From the NCBI GenBank assembly GCA_031081715.1, contig JAVHMA010000008.1, forward strand, positions 1-64,000: a stretch of DNA of 64,000 nucleotides. Reading direction: 5' to 3'. Position 1 is the first letter of the stretch, and every line of letters begins with the position of its first letter. The DNA is from Armatimonadota bacterium. Lineage in GTDB: Bacteria > Sysuimicrobiota > Sysuimicrobiia > Sysuimicrobiales > Humicultoraceae. This document shows, piece after piece, positions 43,356 to 52,663 of the stretch. A program made the position numbers and the translations under genes. Below the pieces are notes generated by a model that made no database searches, was not told where the DNA came from, and was given only the letters and a program-made list of their open reading frames with translations.

Positions 43356-44107
43356 AGCCGCTCGGCGACGAAGACCGCCGCCTCGGCGTCGAGCGTGTAG
43401 GGTGCGCCGTCCAGGCCGCCGTAGAGCGCGGCCAGCGCAAACCCTGCGGCATCGAGCATGGCACGAACCTCGGCGACTGTGTACGCGCGGATCGAGTGCG
43501 TCCACGCCTCGCGCCGGCCGTCGGGGAAGATGACGGTATTCACCCAGTTGAGCCGCCCGGCCAGCGGATCGAAGGTCCAGTCCTCGATCTCCAGGATGTC
43601 GTCGTCACGGCGGTCGAGCACCACGGGCTGGAAGTTGCGGATCTCCTGCTCGCGGTTCCAGAAGTCGATGAGCAGCCGGCCGCCCCGCCGCAGTACCCGC
43701 GCCACCTCGGCGAGCATCGCCTGGTTCTCGGCGTCGGTGGCGAAGTACCCGAAGGAGAGGAACATGTTGATGGCCGCGTCGAACGGCCCGGCCACCGGCA
43801 GCGCGCGGGCGTCGCCCACGACGAACGCCGCCGCGCTCCCCGCGGCGGCCGCGCGCGCCGCCGCGCGGCGCACCTGCATCTCCGAGATGTCCACGCCCAC
43901 CACGTCGAACCCGCGCCGCGCCAGCTCTACGCTGTGCCGGCCGTACCCGCTGCAGAGGTCGAGCACGCGCGCCGGCGGGTGCAGGTCGAGCAGCCGGACG
44001 ACCTGCTCGACCTGGGTCGCGGCGCGCTCGACGTCCGCGCGCTCGTAGAGTTTCAGGAACGTGGGCCGGTCGAAGACGTCCCGCCACCACTCCCGCCGTC
44101 CCCTCAC
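43352..44107 (-). CDS. Class I SAM-dependent methyltransferase
   Basis: The 251-residue protein has an AdoMet-binding Rossmann fold: VLDLCSGYGRHSVELARRGF (motif I), GVDISEMQV (motif II) and AFVVGDARALP. MFLSFGYFATDAENQ is the post-III region of a methyltransferase 25/11-like group. The GTG start overlaps the DUF2007 stop by 4 bases, so it ends the helicase-RsmI operon. Small-molecule methylation is likely; the substrate is unknown. Confidence 0.85.
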   Translation of the reverse strand: MRGRREWWRDVFDRPTFLKLYERADVERAATQVEQVVRLLDLHPPARVLDLCSGYGRHSVELARRGFDVVGVDISEMQVRRAAARAAAAGSAAAFVVGDARALPVAGPFDAAINMFLSFGYFATDAENQAMLAEVARVLRRGGRLLIDFWNREQEIRNFQPVVLDRRDDDILEIEDWTFDPLAGRLNWVNTVIFPDGRREAWTHSIRAYTVAEVRAMLDAAGFALAALYGGLDGAPYTLDAEAAVFVAERL

Positions 44108-44373
44108 GACCGCGAGGCCTCCTCGGGCGGCGGCGCGAGCGAGCGCAGGTAGTCTATGATCACGACGCGCGCCGCGGGCGCGTCCGCGGGCGCCACCAGC
44201 ACCTCGCCCCAGAGGCCGGGCGGCACTGCGACCTGATACCCCGGCACGAGCCGCGACCGCACCATCGCCGGGATCCCCGCCGCCTCCAGGAGCGAGTGGA
44301 TCGTGCGTGCCTCGAACTCGGTGGCGGCCTGGTGAACCGCGACGAGATCCGACGGCGGGGGCAGCAACGGCAT
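44104..44373 (-). CDS. DUF2007 domain protein
   Basis: The 89-residue protein has the DUF2007 (putative signal-transducing) fold, recognised by AATEFEARTIHSLLEAAGIP and VPPGLWGEVLVAPADAPAA. Such small proteins form ferredoxin-like dimers, and their role is unclear. It is encoded 2 bases after rsmI and 4 bases into the methyltransferase gene. Confidence 0.82.
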   Translation of the reverse strand: MPLLPPPSDLVAVHQAATEFEARTIHSLLEAAGIPAMVRSRLVPGYQVAVPPGLWGEVLVAPADAPAARVVIIDYLRSLAPPPEEASRS

Positions 44374-44375
44374 GC

Positions 44376-45221
44376 TCAGGACCTCCCGATCGACAGGCGG
44401 TACACCTCGCGCGACGGCATGCCGTACGCGGCCGCGACCGCGCGGGCCGCGTCGCGGCGGGACAGCCCTTGCGCCAGCAGGCGCTCGAGGAGCCGCGCCG
44501 GCGGCTCGCGACCCGCCGCCGAGGCCTCGTTCCGGCGCTCCGGCGCAGCCTCGACGACCAGGGTGATCTCGCCCCGCGGCCGCTCGTCGAGACGCGCCAG
44601 CACCTCGCAGGGCGTACCGCGGAGGATCTCTTCGTGCACCTTGGTGAGCTCGCGTGCGAGCACCAGGCGCCGCGCGCCGAGCTGCGCTGTCAGCTCCTCG
44701 AGGGTCCGGCGGATGCGGTGGGGCGCCTCGAAGATCACGAGCGCGAGCGGCAGCGCCGCCACCGACGCCAACAGCCGCCGGCGCTCGCCGGCCCGGCGCG
44801 GCAGGAACCCGAGGAACGCGAACCGCCCCGCCGGGAAGTCCGCCAGCGCCACCGCCGCGGTCACCGCGCTCGGCCCGGGCACCGCCTCCACCCGGAGGCC
44901 CTCGCGAGCCGCGGCCGCGACCAGCGCCGCCCCCGGGTCGGAGATCACCGGCGTGCCGGCGTCAGCGACCAGGGCCACCGTCTTCCCGGCGCGCAGTAGT
45001 GCCAGCACCTGGGGGATGCGCGCCCGCTCGTTGTGCTCGTGCAGGCTCAGCAGCGTCGCGCGCGCTCCCACGTGCGCGAGCAGCGGCCTGGTGTGCCGGG
45101 TGTCCTCGCAGGCGACGACGTCGACCTCGGTGAGCACGCGCGCCGCGCGGCGCGTCAGGTCCTCGAGATTGCCGATCGGCGTGGCCACCAGGTAGAGCAC
45201 ACCCGGCGCCGGCGCGCTCAC
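44376..45221 (-). CDS. rsmI: 16S rRNA (cytidine1402-2'-O)-methyltransferase
   Basis: The 281-residue enzyme methylates the 2'-OH of C1402 in the decoding centre of 16S rRNA. Family motifs are VATPIGNLEDLTRRA at the N-terminus, CEDTRHTRPLL, ALVADAGTPVISDPG and FEAPHRIRRTLEEL. The GTG start at 45221 overlaps the helicase stop by 4 bases. The length is normal for the family. Confidence 0.95.
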   Translation of the reverse strand: MSAPAPGVLYLVATPIGNLEDLTRRAARVLTEVDVVACEDTRHTRPLLAHVGARATLLSLHEHNERARIPQVLALLRAGKTVALVADAGTPVISDPGAALVAAAAREGLRVEAVPGPSAVTAAVALADFPAGRFAFLGFLPRRAGERRRLLASVAALPLALVIFEAPHRIRRTLEELTAQLGARRLVLARELTKVHEEILRGTPCEVLARLDERPRGEITLVVEAAPERRNEASAAGREPPARLLERLLAQGLSRRDAARAVAAAYGMPSREVYRLSIGRS

Positions 45222-47554
45222 GACCGCCGCGCCAGCCGCACCGCGTCCGGGGCGGCGGTGGGGCCGCCGCCCGCCGGTCCCGGCGGGCGGCGCAGGAGCC
45301 CCCCGAGCAGCACCAGCGCCGCCTGTTTGTCGAGCGGCTCGTTGAGGTTGCCGCACTTGGGCGACTGGATGCAGGATGGACAGCCGCCCTCGCACCCGCA
45401 CGCCTCGATCACGTCGAGCGTCGCCGCGGCCAGCGCCTCGATCAGCGCGTAGCCCTTCTCGGCGATGCCCACGCCACCCGGGTGGCCGTCGTAGATGAAA
45501 ACCGCCGGCGTGCCGGTCTGGGGGTGCGCCGGATACGAGACGCCACCGATGTCCCAACGGTCGCACATCGCGAACAGCGGCAGCACGCCGATCGCCGCGT
45601 GCTCCACCGCGTGGATGCCACCGGCGAAGTCCAGTCCTCGCTGGTGTACCGCCGCCTCGAGCGCGGGCGGGATCTCGAACCACAGCGCGGTGGTCCGCAA
45701 CCGCTGTGGCGGCAGGTCGAGCGGGTGCACCTCGAGGATCGTGTCCGCACACAGCCGCTTCCGGATGAACCCGGTGACCTGGCTAGCGACCTCCACCTCG
45801 CCGAAGCGGAGCGCCGTGGGACCCCACGGTCGCGACGCGAGCGGTCGCACGATGTTCAGATCGGTGGTGATCCGCGGCTGGGTGTGGTAGTCCACCCCGG
45901 TTGCCTCCACACGCGCCACGCGCGCGCGCAGGTCGAGCTCGCGGACCAGATACGCCTCGCCCTGATGCAGGTAGACGGCGCCGGGATGCACCTGCTCGCA
46001 CGCGCGTGCTTCCTCGACGGTGCCGATCGCGCGGCCGTCGGGACCGACGATGCGGACCGCCGCACCCTGCGTCGAGCGTACGTCCACCTCCTGCGCCGGG
46101 TACCGCTGCGCCCCGGTCCAGTACCACCGGCCCCGGCGCGCCGTCAGCTCACCGGCGCCCTCCAGCGCCGAGATGAGCTCGCGGGCCCGCGCGCCGAACA
46201 GCGTCAGGTCCGAGGCAACGAGCGCGATCTCAGCCGCCGCGCACCGCAGGTGCCGGGCGAGCACGTAGGGGGTCTCCGGGTCGATGACCGCGTGCTCGCA
46301 CGGCCGCCCGAACAGGTAGTCCGGATGACGCATCAGGTACTGGTCGAGCGCGTCGTCCTGCGCGACCAGCACCGCGAGCGACGCGGCGTTGCCGCGCCCG
46401 GCCCGGCCGGCGCGCTGCCACATCGAGGCGATGGTCCCGGGGAACCCCACGAGCACCGCGGCGTCGAGCCCCCCGACGTCGATCCCCAGCTCCAGCGCGC
46501 TCGTCGAGACCACGCCGATCAGGTCGCCGTCGAAGAGCCGGCGCTCGATGCGCCGGCGGTCCTCGGGCAGATAGCCGGCCCGGTAGGGACTGATGCGGTG
46601 GGCCGTCTGTGGCGCGGTCTTGCGCAGCCGCGCGGTCGCCTCGCGCGCGACAAGCTCCGTGACCTTCCGGGCCTTGGTGAACGCGATCGTCCGGACGCCG
46701 CGACCGACCAGATCGGCAAAGAGCCCGCTCGCCTCGCCGAGCGTGCTGCGCCGCACCCCACCGCCAGGGTCGAGCGGCGGCGGGTTCCACAGCACGAACC
46801 ACTTCGGCCCGCCAGGCGCGCCGTCGTCGTCCACCACGGTGACCGGCACACCGAGTAACCGCCCGGCGAACTCGGCCGGGTTGGCGATCGTCGCCGAGGT
46901 GCACAGGAACCGCGGGTCGGCGCCGTGCAGCCGGCAGACGCGCCGCAGCCGGCGCAGTACGTTCGCGACGTTGGACCCGAAGACGCCCCGGTAGACGTGC
47001 ATCTCGTCCACGACCACGAACCGCAACCGGCGCAGGAAGGGCTTCCACCGAAAGTGCTGGGGGAGGATGCCGACGTGGAGCATGTCCGGGTTGGACAGGA
47101 GCACGCGCGCCCCCTCGCGCGCCGCCCGGCGCTCGCGCGGCGGCGTGTCGCCGTCGTAGACCGCCACCGAAATGTCGGGCAGGTCGAGCTCGTGCAACGC
47201 GTCGAGCTGGTCCTGCGCCAGGGCCTTGGTGGGGAACAGGTAGAGCGCCCGGGCCTCGGGGTCCGCCAGCAGGGCGTCGAGGATCGGCAGGTTGTAGCAG
47301 AGGGTCTTGCCGCTTGCGGTCGGGGTCACCACGGCCACGTGCTCGCCGCGGCGCGCCGCGTCCACGGCGGCCGCCTGGTGCGCGTAGAGCGCGGTGATCC
47401 CGCGCGCCTGCATCCGCGCTTCCAGCAGCGGGTGCAGCGGGTGCGCGAGCGCGGCGGTGCGGGCGCGCCGCGGGGGTAGGAACCGCGCGTGCACGATCTG
47501 CCCGGCGTAGCCGTCGCGGCCGCGCAGCTCGTCGAGGAAGGTGGCGACGTCCAT
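45218..47554 (-). CDS. DEAD/DEAH helicase with DUF1998, MrfA/YprA-like
   Basis: The 778-residue protein is a superfamily 2 helicase of the MrfA type, implicated in repair of mitomycin C damage in Bacillus. Motif I is TPTASGKT, motif II VVDEMHVYRG, motif III CTSAT, and motif VI QRAGRAGRGN. The C-terminal DUF1998 zinc cluster is CGCEGGCPSCIQSPKCGN, with four Cys. It heads the operon with rsmI. A relation to RsmI is not functional as far as known. Confidence 0.93.
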   Translation of the reverse strand: MDVATFLDELRGRDGYAGQIVHARFLPPRRARTAALAHPLHPLLEARMQARGITALYAHQAAAVDAARRGEHVAVVTPTASGKTLCYNLPILDALLADPEARALYLFPTKALAQDQLDALHELDLPDISVAVYDGDTPPRERRAAREGARVLLSNPDMLHVGILPQHFRWKPFLRRLRFVVVDEMHVYRGVFGSNVANVLRRLRRVCRLHGADPRFLCTSATIANPAEFAGRLLGVPVTVVDDDGAPGGPKWFVLWNPPPLDPGGGVRRSTLGEASGLFADLVGRGVRTIAFTKARKVTELVAREATARLRKTAPQTAHRISPYRAGYLPEDRRRIERRLFDGDLIGVVSTSALELGIDVGGLDAAVLVGFPGTIASMWQRAGRAGRGNAASLAVLVAQDDALDQYLMRHPDYLFGRPCEHAVIDPETPYVLARHLRCAAAEIALVASDLTLFGARARELISALEGAGELTARRGRWYWTGAQRYPAQEVDVRSTQGAAVRIVGPDGRAIGTVEEARACEQVHPGAVYLHQGEAYLVRELDLRARVARVEATGVDYHTQPRITTDLNIVRPLASRPWGPTALRFGEVEVASQVTGFIRKRLCADTILEVHPLDLPPQRLRTTALWFEIPPALEAAVHQRGLDFAGGIHAVEHAAIGVLPLFAMCDRWDIGGVSYPAHPQTGTPAVFIYDGHPGGVGIAEKGYALIEALAAATLDVIEACGCEGGCPSCIQSPKCGNLNEPLDKQAALVLLGGLLRRPPGPAGGGPTAAPDAVRLARRS

Positions 47555-47621
47555 GCCTCCCAGGTTTGGCGCGCGCAGAACAGAGTCCTGTGCGGAGGGA
47601 GCACGTCGCCGCCCCGTCGCC

Positions 47622-47651
47622 TTGACGGCCGGATTTGGCCTGGCTTATGCT
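47622..47651 (+). promoter_or_regulatory. Sigma70 promoter for tRNA-Leu
   Basis: TTGACG (47622-47627) and TATGCT (47646-47651) are separated by 18 bp. They lie about 48 bp before the tRNA, in the gap next to the helicase gene, which is transcribed in the other direction. Confidence 0.65.
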
Positions 47652-47699
47652 GAGATGTGCTTCTCGGGATCTCGCGTCACGCGGGCGCCCGGGGACCGC

Positions 47700-47787
47700 G
47701 CGGAAGTGGCGGAACTGGCAGACGCGCAGGCCTCAGGAGCCTGTGGGCCAAAAGCCCGTGGGAGTTCAAATCTCCCCTTCCGCACCA
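47700..47787 (+). tRNA. tRNA-Leu (anticodon CAG)
   Basis: An 88-nt class II tRNA with acceptor GCGGAAG/CTTCCGC, anticodon stem CAGGC/GCCTG and loop CTCAGGA giving anticodon CAG (Leu). A long variable arm, T-loop TTCAAAT and an encoded CCA are present. Its 3' end is 5 bases from the stop of the convergent pilX-like gene. Confidence 0.97.
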
Positions 47788-47792
47788 CCCTC

Positions 47793-49232
47793 CTACTGGT
47801 CCTTCCAGGCTCGCAGGCGGTCGAAGTTGCTGTAGGTCCCCCCACCGATACTCGATCGCGGATCGTACGTGAAGGTCGTGTTGCGGTCGAACTGGATCCG
47901 CCGAGCCAGGATGGCGCCGTTTGTCAGCTGCGCCTGATCGAGCTGGTAGCCACCCTCGGGAATGACGAACGTGCCCGCGATCAGCCCCGACTGGTTGAAG
48001 CTGACCGCCGCGCACGCGCTCACCCCCGCGTCGAGGCAGTCGCCCGGGTCACCGAGGGGCTTCGACGACACCACGTTGATGGTGAACCGGTTGCCTTCGA
48101 TCGCCGCCGGGGTCGCGCCCGTCGCCGTGGACCCGAAGATGGAGAGCTGCTCGGCGTGCAGCGCCTGGCCGGCCGCCGAGGCGGGCGACGTGGCGGGCTC
48201 GAGCAGCCACAGCACCACCCGTCCTGAACCGGTGATCACCACCCGCGCGCACTTGCCGACCCACAGCGAGCGCATCCGGACGGTGACCGTGCCGTTGGGG
48301 TCCGTTCCCGAGTTGATGATGAGCGTCGCGCGGTCGTTGACGTTGGCGGGACACGACGCCGTTCCGGTGGACGCGAGCGTGACGCGACCGTAGTTGACAG
48401 CGGGATCGAGGGTCACGGTGGCACCCGGCCCCACGTTCAGGGGCGTCGTCCCCGGCGCTGACGGCGGGGAGAGGGTCACGGCCGGGCAGACCGACCCGGC
48501 CGGCTGGTTGGGTGCGATCGTGCCCTCGATCTGCGTGGAGTTGCACGCGCCGCCGCCGCAGGTGATGGTGCCCACGGCGTACGCGCTTCCGGTGTACGGA
48601 AACGGCGGGGTGATCGAGGGTGCCGGGCAGGCGCCGCCCGCCAAGGAATCGCAGATCCGGGACGGGGTCCCGCCGCGCGCCAGGGTGAGCGCGGCGTTGC
48701 TGCCTACATCGCCGTAGATGCGGACACCCTGGTCGAGGTTTACGCCGTCGTAGCCGCACACCGCGAACGAGCTCGTCGCCGAGGTGGTACCCTCGACGAT
48801 CGCGGTCACCACGCGAGCCGGACCGGCGGCCGCGAGCGTCCCGGTGGAGGTGATGCGCCGGAAGGCCGGCTGGGCGCCGGCGCAGGCCCCGGGGTTCGGG
48901 CTGCTGCCGTTGAGGCACCGGACGACGACCACCGCCTGGCCGAGCGGCACGCTGCCGTCGGTGATCGGGACGGTCTCACCGGTGTACGTGTCGGCGCCCG
49001 CGGTCTGGAGCCGCGCCATCGCGTAGTGCACGCCGGCCTCGGCCACGTTGAACACCTGCACCGCCTGCTGCTGCCGGATGCCGGCGGCCAGATCCGCGTT
49101 GGTAATCGCCATGACCATCAGGGTGATCAGAGCGATCAGCGTCACCATCAGGAGGACGGTGAGTAGCGCGGCCCCGCGCTCGCGCCCGTCGCGCCGAACG
49201 GTCAGGCGCCCCATCGCGCGCGGCGGGCTCAC
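47793..49232 (-). CDS. PilX-like type IV pilus accessory protein (cassette 2)
   Basis: The 479-residue protein has a PilX-type N-terminus: RERG/AALLTVLLMVTLIA, a prepilin-like cleavage site, then one hydrophobic helix. A large extracellular domain follows, with many Cys (for example CGGGAC, CDSLAGGAC) and Gly/Thr-rich beta structure. The GTG start overlaps the pilW-like stop. It ends the second minor-pilin cassette. The large domain suggests a tip adhesin-like role, which is an inference. Confidence 0.75.
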   Translation of the reverse strand: MSPPRAMGRLTVRRDGRERGAALLTVLLMVTLIALITLMVMAITNADLAAGIRQQQAVQVFNVAEAGVHYAMARLQTAGADTYTGETVPITDGSVPLGQAVVVVRCLNGSSPNPGACAGAQPAFRRITSTGTLAAAGPARVVTAIVEGTTSATSSFAVCGYDGVNLDQGVRIYGDVGSNAALTLARGGTPSRICDSLAGGACPAPSITPPFPYTGSAYAVGTITCGGGACNSTQIEGTIAPNQPAGSVCPAVTLSPPSAPGTTPLNVGPGATVTLDPAVNYGRVTLASTGTASCPANVNDRATLIINSGTDPNGTVTVRMRSLWVGKCARVVITGSGRVVLWLLEPATSPASAAGQALHAEQLSIFGSTATGATPAAIEGNRFTINVVSSKPLGDPGDCLDAGVSACAAVSFNQSGLIAGTFVIPEGGYQLDQAQLTNGAILARRIQFDRNTTFTYDPRSSIGGGTYSNFDRLRAWKDQ

Positions 49233-49927
49233 GGGTTGGTCTCCTGTCCGGGGATCCAGTTGCTGGTGTCCGGTCTCGGGTTCCGCAACATGATGAGGCG
49301 GCTGAAGGTCTGCGTCTGCACCCCGGACCTCCCTTCCTCGCCCTGCACGGTGAGGGAGACCCGGATCACTCGGATGCTGCGGATCGCCTCGGCGTCGGTC
49401 GTGGGCACGGTGATCGGGTCGCCGGTCCGCGTGAAGTACTCGAAGGCCAGGTTCGCCACGGCGATGCTCGGGTTCGACACCACCGACGACACCGGCACCC
49501 AGGCGCCGCTGCACGATCCGCGCTCCTCGACCACGCGGCCGCCCTGCAACCGGTAGCCGAGCGTGATGACCTCGTTGCCGGCCACGGTATCGCTGTTGAG
49601 GATCTCGCCGCTGACGTAGACGCGATCGGGCTGCGGCCGCAGCGAGGCGTCCAGGGCGACGACCATGTCCTGGCAGCGGACCTGGGGCTGCGCGCCCGGC
49701 AGGACGTTGAGACCCGCGTTGCGGAGCCGCTCCGCCATCCACTCCAGCGTCTGTCGGGCCGTCTCGGTGTCCGCGGAGCGGACGGCGACGATCATCTTGC
49801 TGCGGGTGGCCGCGCCCACGAGCACGGTCAACCCGCCGAGCACGAGCGCCATGACGCCGAGGGCCACCAGGACCTCAATCAGCGTCATGCCGCGTTCGCG
49901 GCTACGGGTAGTTGAAGCGCGCCACAT
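49229..49927 (-). CDS. PilW-like minor pilin (cassette 2)
   Basis: The 232-residue protein begins SRERG/MTLIEVLVALGVMAL, a classic prepilin peptidase site with Glu at +5. The rest matches the PilW pattern: TARQTLEWMAERLRNAGL, then an extracellular beta domain with a Cys pair. It overlaps the pilV-like gene by 26 bases and the pilX-like gene by 4. It is part of the T4P tip/priming complex. Confidence 0.85.
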   Translation of the reverse strand: MWRASTTRSRERGMTLIEVLVALGVMALVLGGLTVLVGAATRSKMIVAVRSADTETARQTLEWMAERLRNAGLNVLPGAQPQVRCQDMVVALDASLRPQPDRVYVSGEILNSDTVAGNEVITLGYRLQGGRVVEERGSCSGAWVPVSSVVSNPSIAVANLAFEYFTRTGDPITVPTTDAEAIRSIRVIRVSLTVQGEEGRSGVQTQTFSRLIMLRNPRPDTSNWIPGQETNP

Positions 49928-50366
49928 AGGTCACCAGGATCGTATACGGCGGGGAGGAGGGAGTCCGGTACAACCGCACCGCGAGCCGCTTCAGCGGCAG
50001 GCCCGGCACCTCGGTCACCTCGACCTCCGCCTGGAAGAACCCCGCGGGGATGCGCGGCTCCTGCAGGCCGCCGTAGTCGGGCAGGTAGCCGGTCGTCGGG
50101 TCGTTGGCCGGGTCGGTCGGGTCGGGAATCCGGCGCGGCGTGACGGTGGCGGCGATACCGTACCCCTGCACGCGCAGGAAGTCGAGCTCCGACTGCACCC
50201 AGGCCGCGGCCTGCGCGCGGTCGTAGCCCCGCCGCGTCTCGGTCATCGAGTTGAGCAGCCCGCCGAGCGACGTCGCCGCGACGAGACCGAGGATGGCCAT
50301 CGCCACGACGACCTCGACGAGGGTGAACCCGGCCTGCGTCCGCTCGGTGCTCGTCTCAGTTCTCAT
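49902..50366 (-). CDS. PilV-like minor pilin (cassette 2)
   Basis: The 154-residue protein has a canonical class III signal, RTQAG/FTLVEVVVAMAILG, with Glu at +5, followed by a small extracellular domain. It overlaps the FimT-like gene by 11 bases and the PilW-like gene by 26. Minor pilins of this kind prime pilus assembly. Confidence 0.87.
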   Translation of the reverse strand: MRTETSTERTQAGFTLVEVVVAMAILGLVAATSLGGLLNSMTETRRGYDRAQAAAWVQSELDFLRVQGYGIAATVTPRRIPDPTDPANDPTTGYLPDYGGLQEPRIPAGFFQAEVEVTEVPGLPLKRLAVRLYRTPSSPPYTILVTYVARFNYP

Positions 50367-50787
50367 CCACGAAAACCCGTCCGGTGCCCGGTTCGATCGT
50401 GATCGTGTACGACCGCCCGGTCGTGCTGCTCAGCGTCAACGTGCCGACGCCCGAGGGCACGCCGCGGCGGTCGAACGTGACGGTCTGCAGGGTGCTGCCG
50501 AAGGTGATATGGGAGGGGAGCACCTCGCGCCGGAGCGTCGTGCCCCCCGCGACGCTCACGGTGAACGTCCGGTCCTGAAACGTGGCGTTGACGGTCGTGC
50601 GGCGCGTGACCGCGGCCTGCTGCGCCGCGGTTAGCTCGTGCACGAGCGTGCGAGCCCAGCCATCGGCCTCCTCGCGCGCGAGCGCGGTGCGGAAGTTGCT
50701 CGCGCCCACGGCGAGCAGCACCGCCGCGAGCGCGCCGACAACGACGGCCTCGAGCAGCGTGTAGCCGTACTGGCCGAGCGTGCGCAC
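50356..50787 (-). CDS. FimT/GspH-like minor pilin (cassette 2)
   Basis: The 143-residue protein starts GQYG/YTLLEAVVVGALA, a prepilin site with Tyr at +1 and Glu at +5. LVHELTAAQQAAVTRRTTVNA and the C-terminal FDRRG...IEPGTGRVFV are typical of GspH/FimT proteins. It is the first gene of cassette 2. The 135 bp gap before it (50788-50922) holds no clear promoter or second riboswitch. Confidence 0.85.
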   Translation of the reverse strand: MRTLGQYGYTLLEAVVVGALAAVLLAVGASNFRTALAREEADGWARTLVHELTAAQQAAVTRRTTVNATFQDRTFTVSVAGGTTLRREVLPSHITFGSTLQTVTFDRRGVPSGVGTLTLSSTTGRSYTITIEPGTGRVFVDEN

Positions 50788-50922
50788 CGATGGGTCCCTC
50801 CCTCGGGTGGGCAGCCCTTCGCCACGACGCAGGCGTCAGGCGCCCGGGCGGTCGCAGGGCAACGCGTGCAGGCTGGTCCCGGTTAGAAGTATGCCCTCTG
50901 GAGTGGTAACCCAGACCCGGGG

Positions 50923-52653
50923 TCAGTAGAGCTCCCGCCAGTTCAGCACCTGGACCGGGTTCCCCGGCTGGAGGATGATCTCTCGCGTCCAGGCAGGCAG
51001 GTGCGTCAGCATGTCCGGCATCTGCCAGAAGTCCGGCACCTGGCCCAGGCCCATGCCGCGGGTCATCAGGATCCCATACCATTGCAGCTTGCGCACGATC
51101 GTGAAGAGCGCGGACGAACCCCGGGCGCCCACGATGGCCATCAGGTTCATCTCCTGGGCGCAGGCGTTGGCGTTGAGGTTCGCGTGAGCGCTCCCATTCA
51201 CGACGAACACGGCTACGTCCGGGCTGTTCGGGTGCGACGCGTTGACGCGCGCGTATGTCGAGAGCGGGTTGTCGGTGCCGGGGCTCCCCAGGCAGGGCGA
51301 AATGCGGGCCCGCAAGCTGTAGCCCGGGTGGCTGCCAGTCTGCGTCCCGCACAGGCTGTTCAGGTTGAAGTCGAGCGCGCATCCGGACTGCGCCGTCACC
51401 TGCCCCGGCGCCACGGCCGACGGCTGGTTCCCGACCACGATCGTGCCGCGCCCCTCGTACCGGATGTCCCGGCCGATCCTGACGCCGCCGGGCACGTAGA
51501 TGGGGCGCGTGTCGTTGCGGAAGACGAGCTGTGCCGTGGCGTCGGTCGGGTCCCACATGAGCCGGAACTGTCCCCCTGCCCGGACCTGGGAGATACTGGC
51601 CGGGTACCCACCGCACGGGTTGGCTGGATCGACGGTGGGAGGCGGCAGGAAGAACGTGTCGGTCGCCACGGTACCGGCGAGCACCAGGTTCGGCGGGCTC
51701 GGGGTCTCGGCGATCCACCCGCTCCCCTGCCAGCGGCACCGCACGAACTGCAGCGTACCGCCGCTCTGCCGCAGCAGGTTGCCGGGCGTGGTCAGGGCCC
51801 GCTGCGTCTCGGCGACCACGTCGGGGTAGAACGGCGGCAGGACCGTGCTGTCCAGGTTGGTCGGGTTGAAGTTGGTGCTCACCCGCCCGGTGATGCTGCC
51901 CCCGATGTGAACCCAGTGGTACGGGTTGCCGATCGTCGGGTTGCCGGTCGTCGTGTCCAGGTTGCGCTGGATGTACAGATGATTGAGGAAGCGCGGCGCG
52001 TCGGCGAGCGACACGTACCGGTCGTTGAAGAACCCGGCCTGCGCGGCGCCGCGCAGGACCAGGTTGCCCTCGATGTACGCCGACCCGTGGAACTGCAGGC
52101 TTCCGCCGCCGCTGATGGCGGTGGTGTCCACGTCCAGGATGGAGTACATCATGAAGTCGGCCCCGGTGGCCCTGCGCAGTTCGAACTCGATGGTCCGGGT
52201 GGCGCCGCGGACGGTTCCGATGGCGCGGACGGTGATGTTGGCGGCCGGGTCGCGTCCTGCGATGCGACGCACCGCCACGGTGAACGTGCCCACCGGGCAC
52301 GGCGAGGTCGCGCAGATCGGCGAGTCGGGGTCCGGGAACGCCGTGTTGGCGAGCGGTCGGGGCGAGTTGGCGCAACAGGTCGTCCAGGAGACGGACGAGG
52401 TCGCCTGATCGCTCCAGTCCGCATCGGGGTCGCCGCGCAGCAAGTCGATCGCCAGCTCCGCGCCGGCCTCGGCGGCGAGGAACGCCTGGCTCGAGCGATC
52501 GACCGTGGTCGCCGTCGAGTACTCGGACACGGCCAGATTCGCGAGCCCGGCCGAGACGATGGCCAGCACCATGATGACGACGAGCGCCATGAGCATGGCC
52601 ATGCCCGCCTCGCCGGCACCGCCGCGGCCCGGCCTCCAGCCTGCTGTACGCAT
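50923..52653 (-). CDS. PilX-like type IV pilus accessory protein (cassette 1)
   Basis: The 576-residue protein has the N-terminal EAG/MAMLMALVVIMVLAI helix followed by AFLAAEAGAELAIDLL, the PilX N-terminal pattern. A long extracellular region follows with Cys pairs and Asn/Thr/Gly-rich repeats (about 100-576). The ATG at 52653 is preceded by GGAGAGAG. It is the last gene of cassette 1 and the largest of the pilins in the operon. Confidence 0.75.
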   Translation of the reverse strand: MRTAGWRPGRGGAGEAGMAMLMALVVIMVLAIVSAGLANLAVSEYSTATTVDRSSQAFLAAEAGAELAIDLLRGDPDADWSDQATSSVSWTTCCANSPRPLANTAFPDPDSPICATSPCPVGTFTVAVRRIAGRDPAANITVRAIGTVRGATRTIEFELRRATGADFMMYSILDVDTTAISGGGSLQFHGSAYIEGNLVLRGAAQAGFFNDRYVSLADAPRFLNHLYIQRNLDTTTGNPTIGNPYHWVHIGGSITGRVSTNFNPTNLDSTVLPPFYPDVVAETQRALTTPGNLLRQSGGTLQFVRCRWQGSGWIAETPSPPNLVLAGTVATDTFFLPPPTVDPANPCGGYPASISQVRAGGQFRLMWDPTDATAQLVFRNDTRPIYVPGGVRIGRDIRYEGRGTIVVGNQPSAVAPGQVTAQSGCALDFNLNSLCGTQTGSHPGYSLRARISPCLGSPGTDNPLSTYARVNASHPNSPDVAVFVVNGSAHANLNANACAQEMNLMAIVGARGSSALFTIVRKLQWYGILMTRGMGLGQVPDFWQMPDMLTHLPAWTREIILQPGNPVQVLNWRELY

Positions 52654-52663
52654 GGGCTCTCTC

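Noticed and set aside
50788-50922. Possible second riboswitch or promoter between the two pilin cassettes
   Set aside because: I looked for the GEMM core (GGCAA, CGCAAAG) and for a -35/-10 pair and found neither with confidence, so both cassettes may be one transcript.
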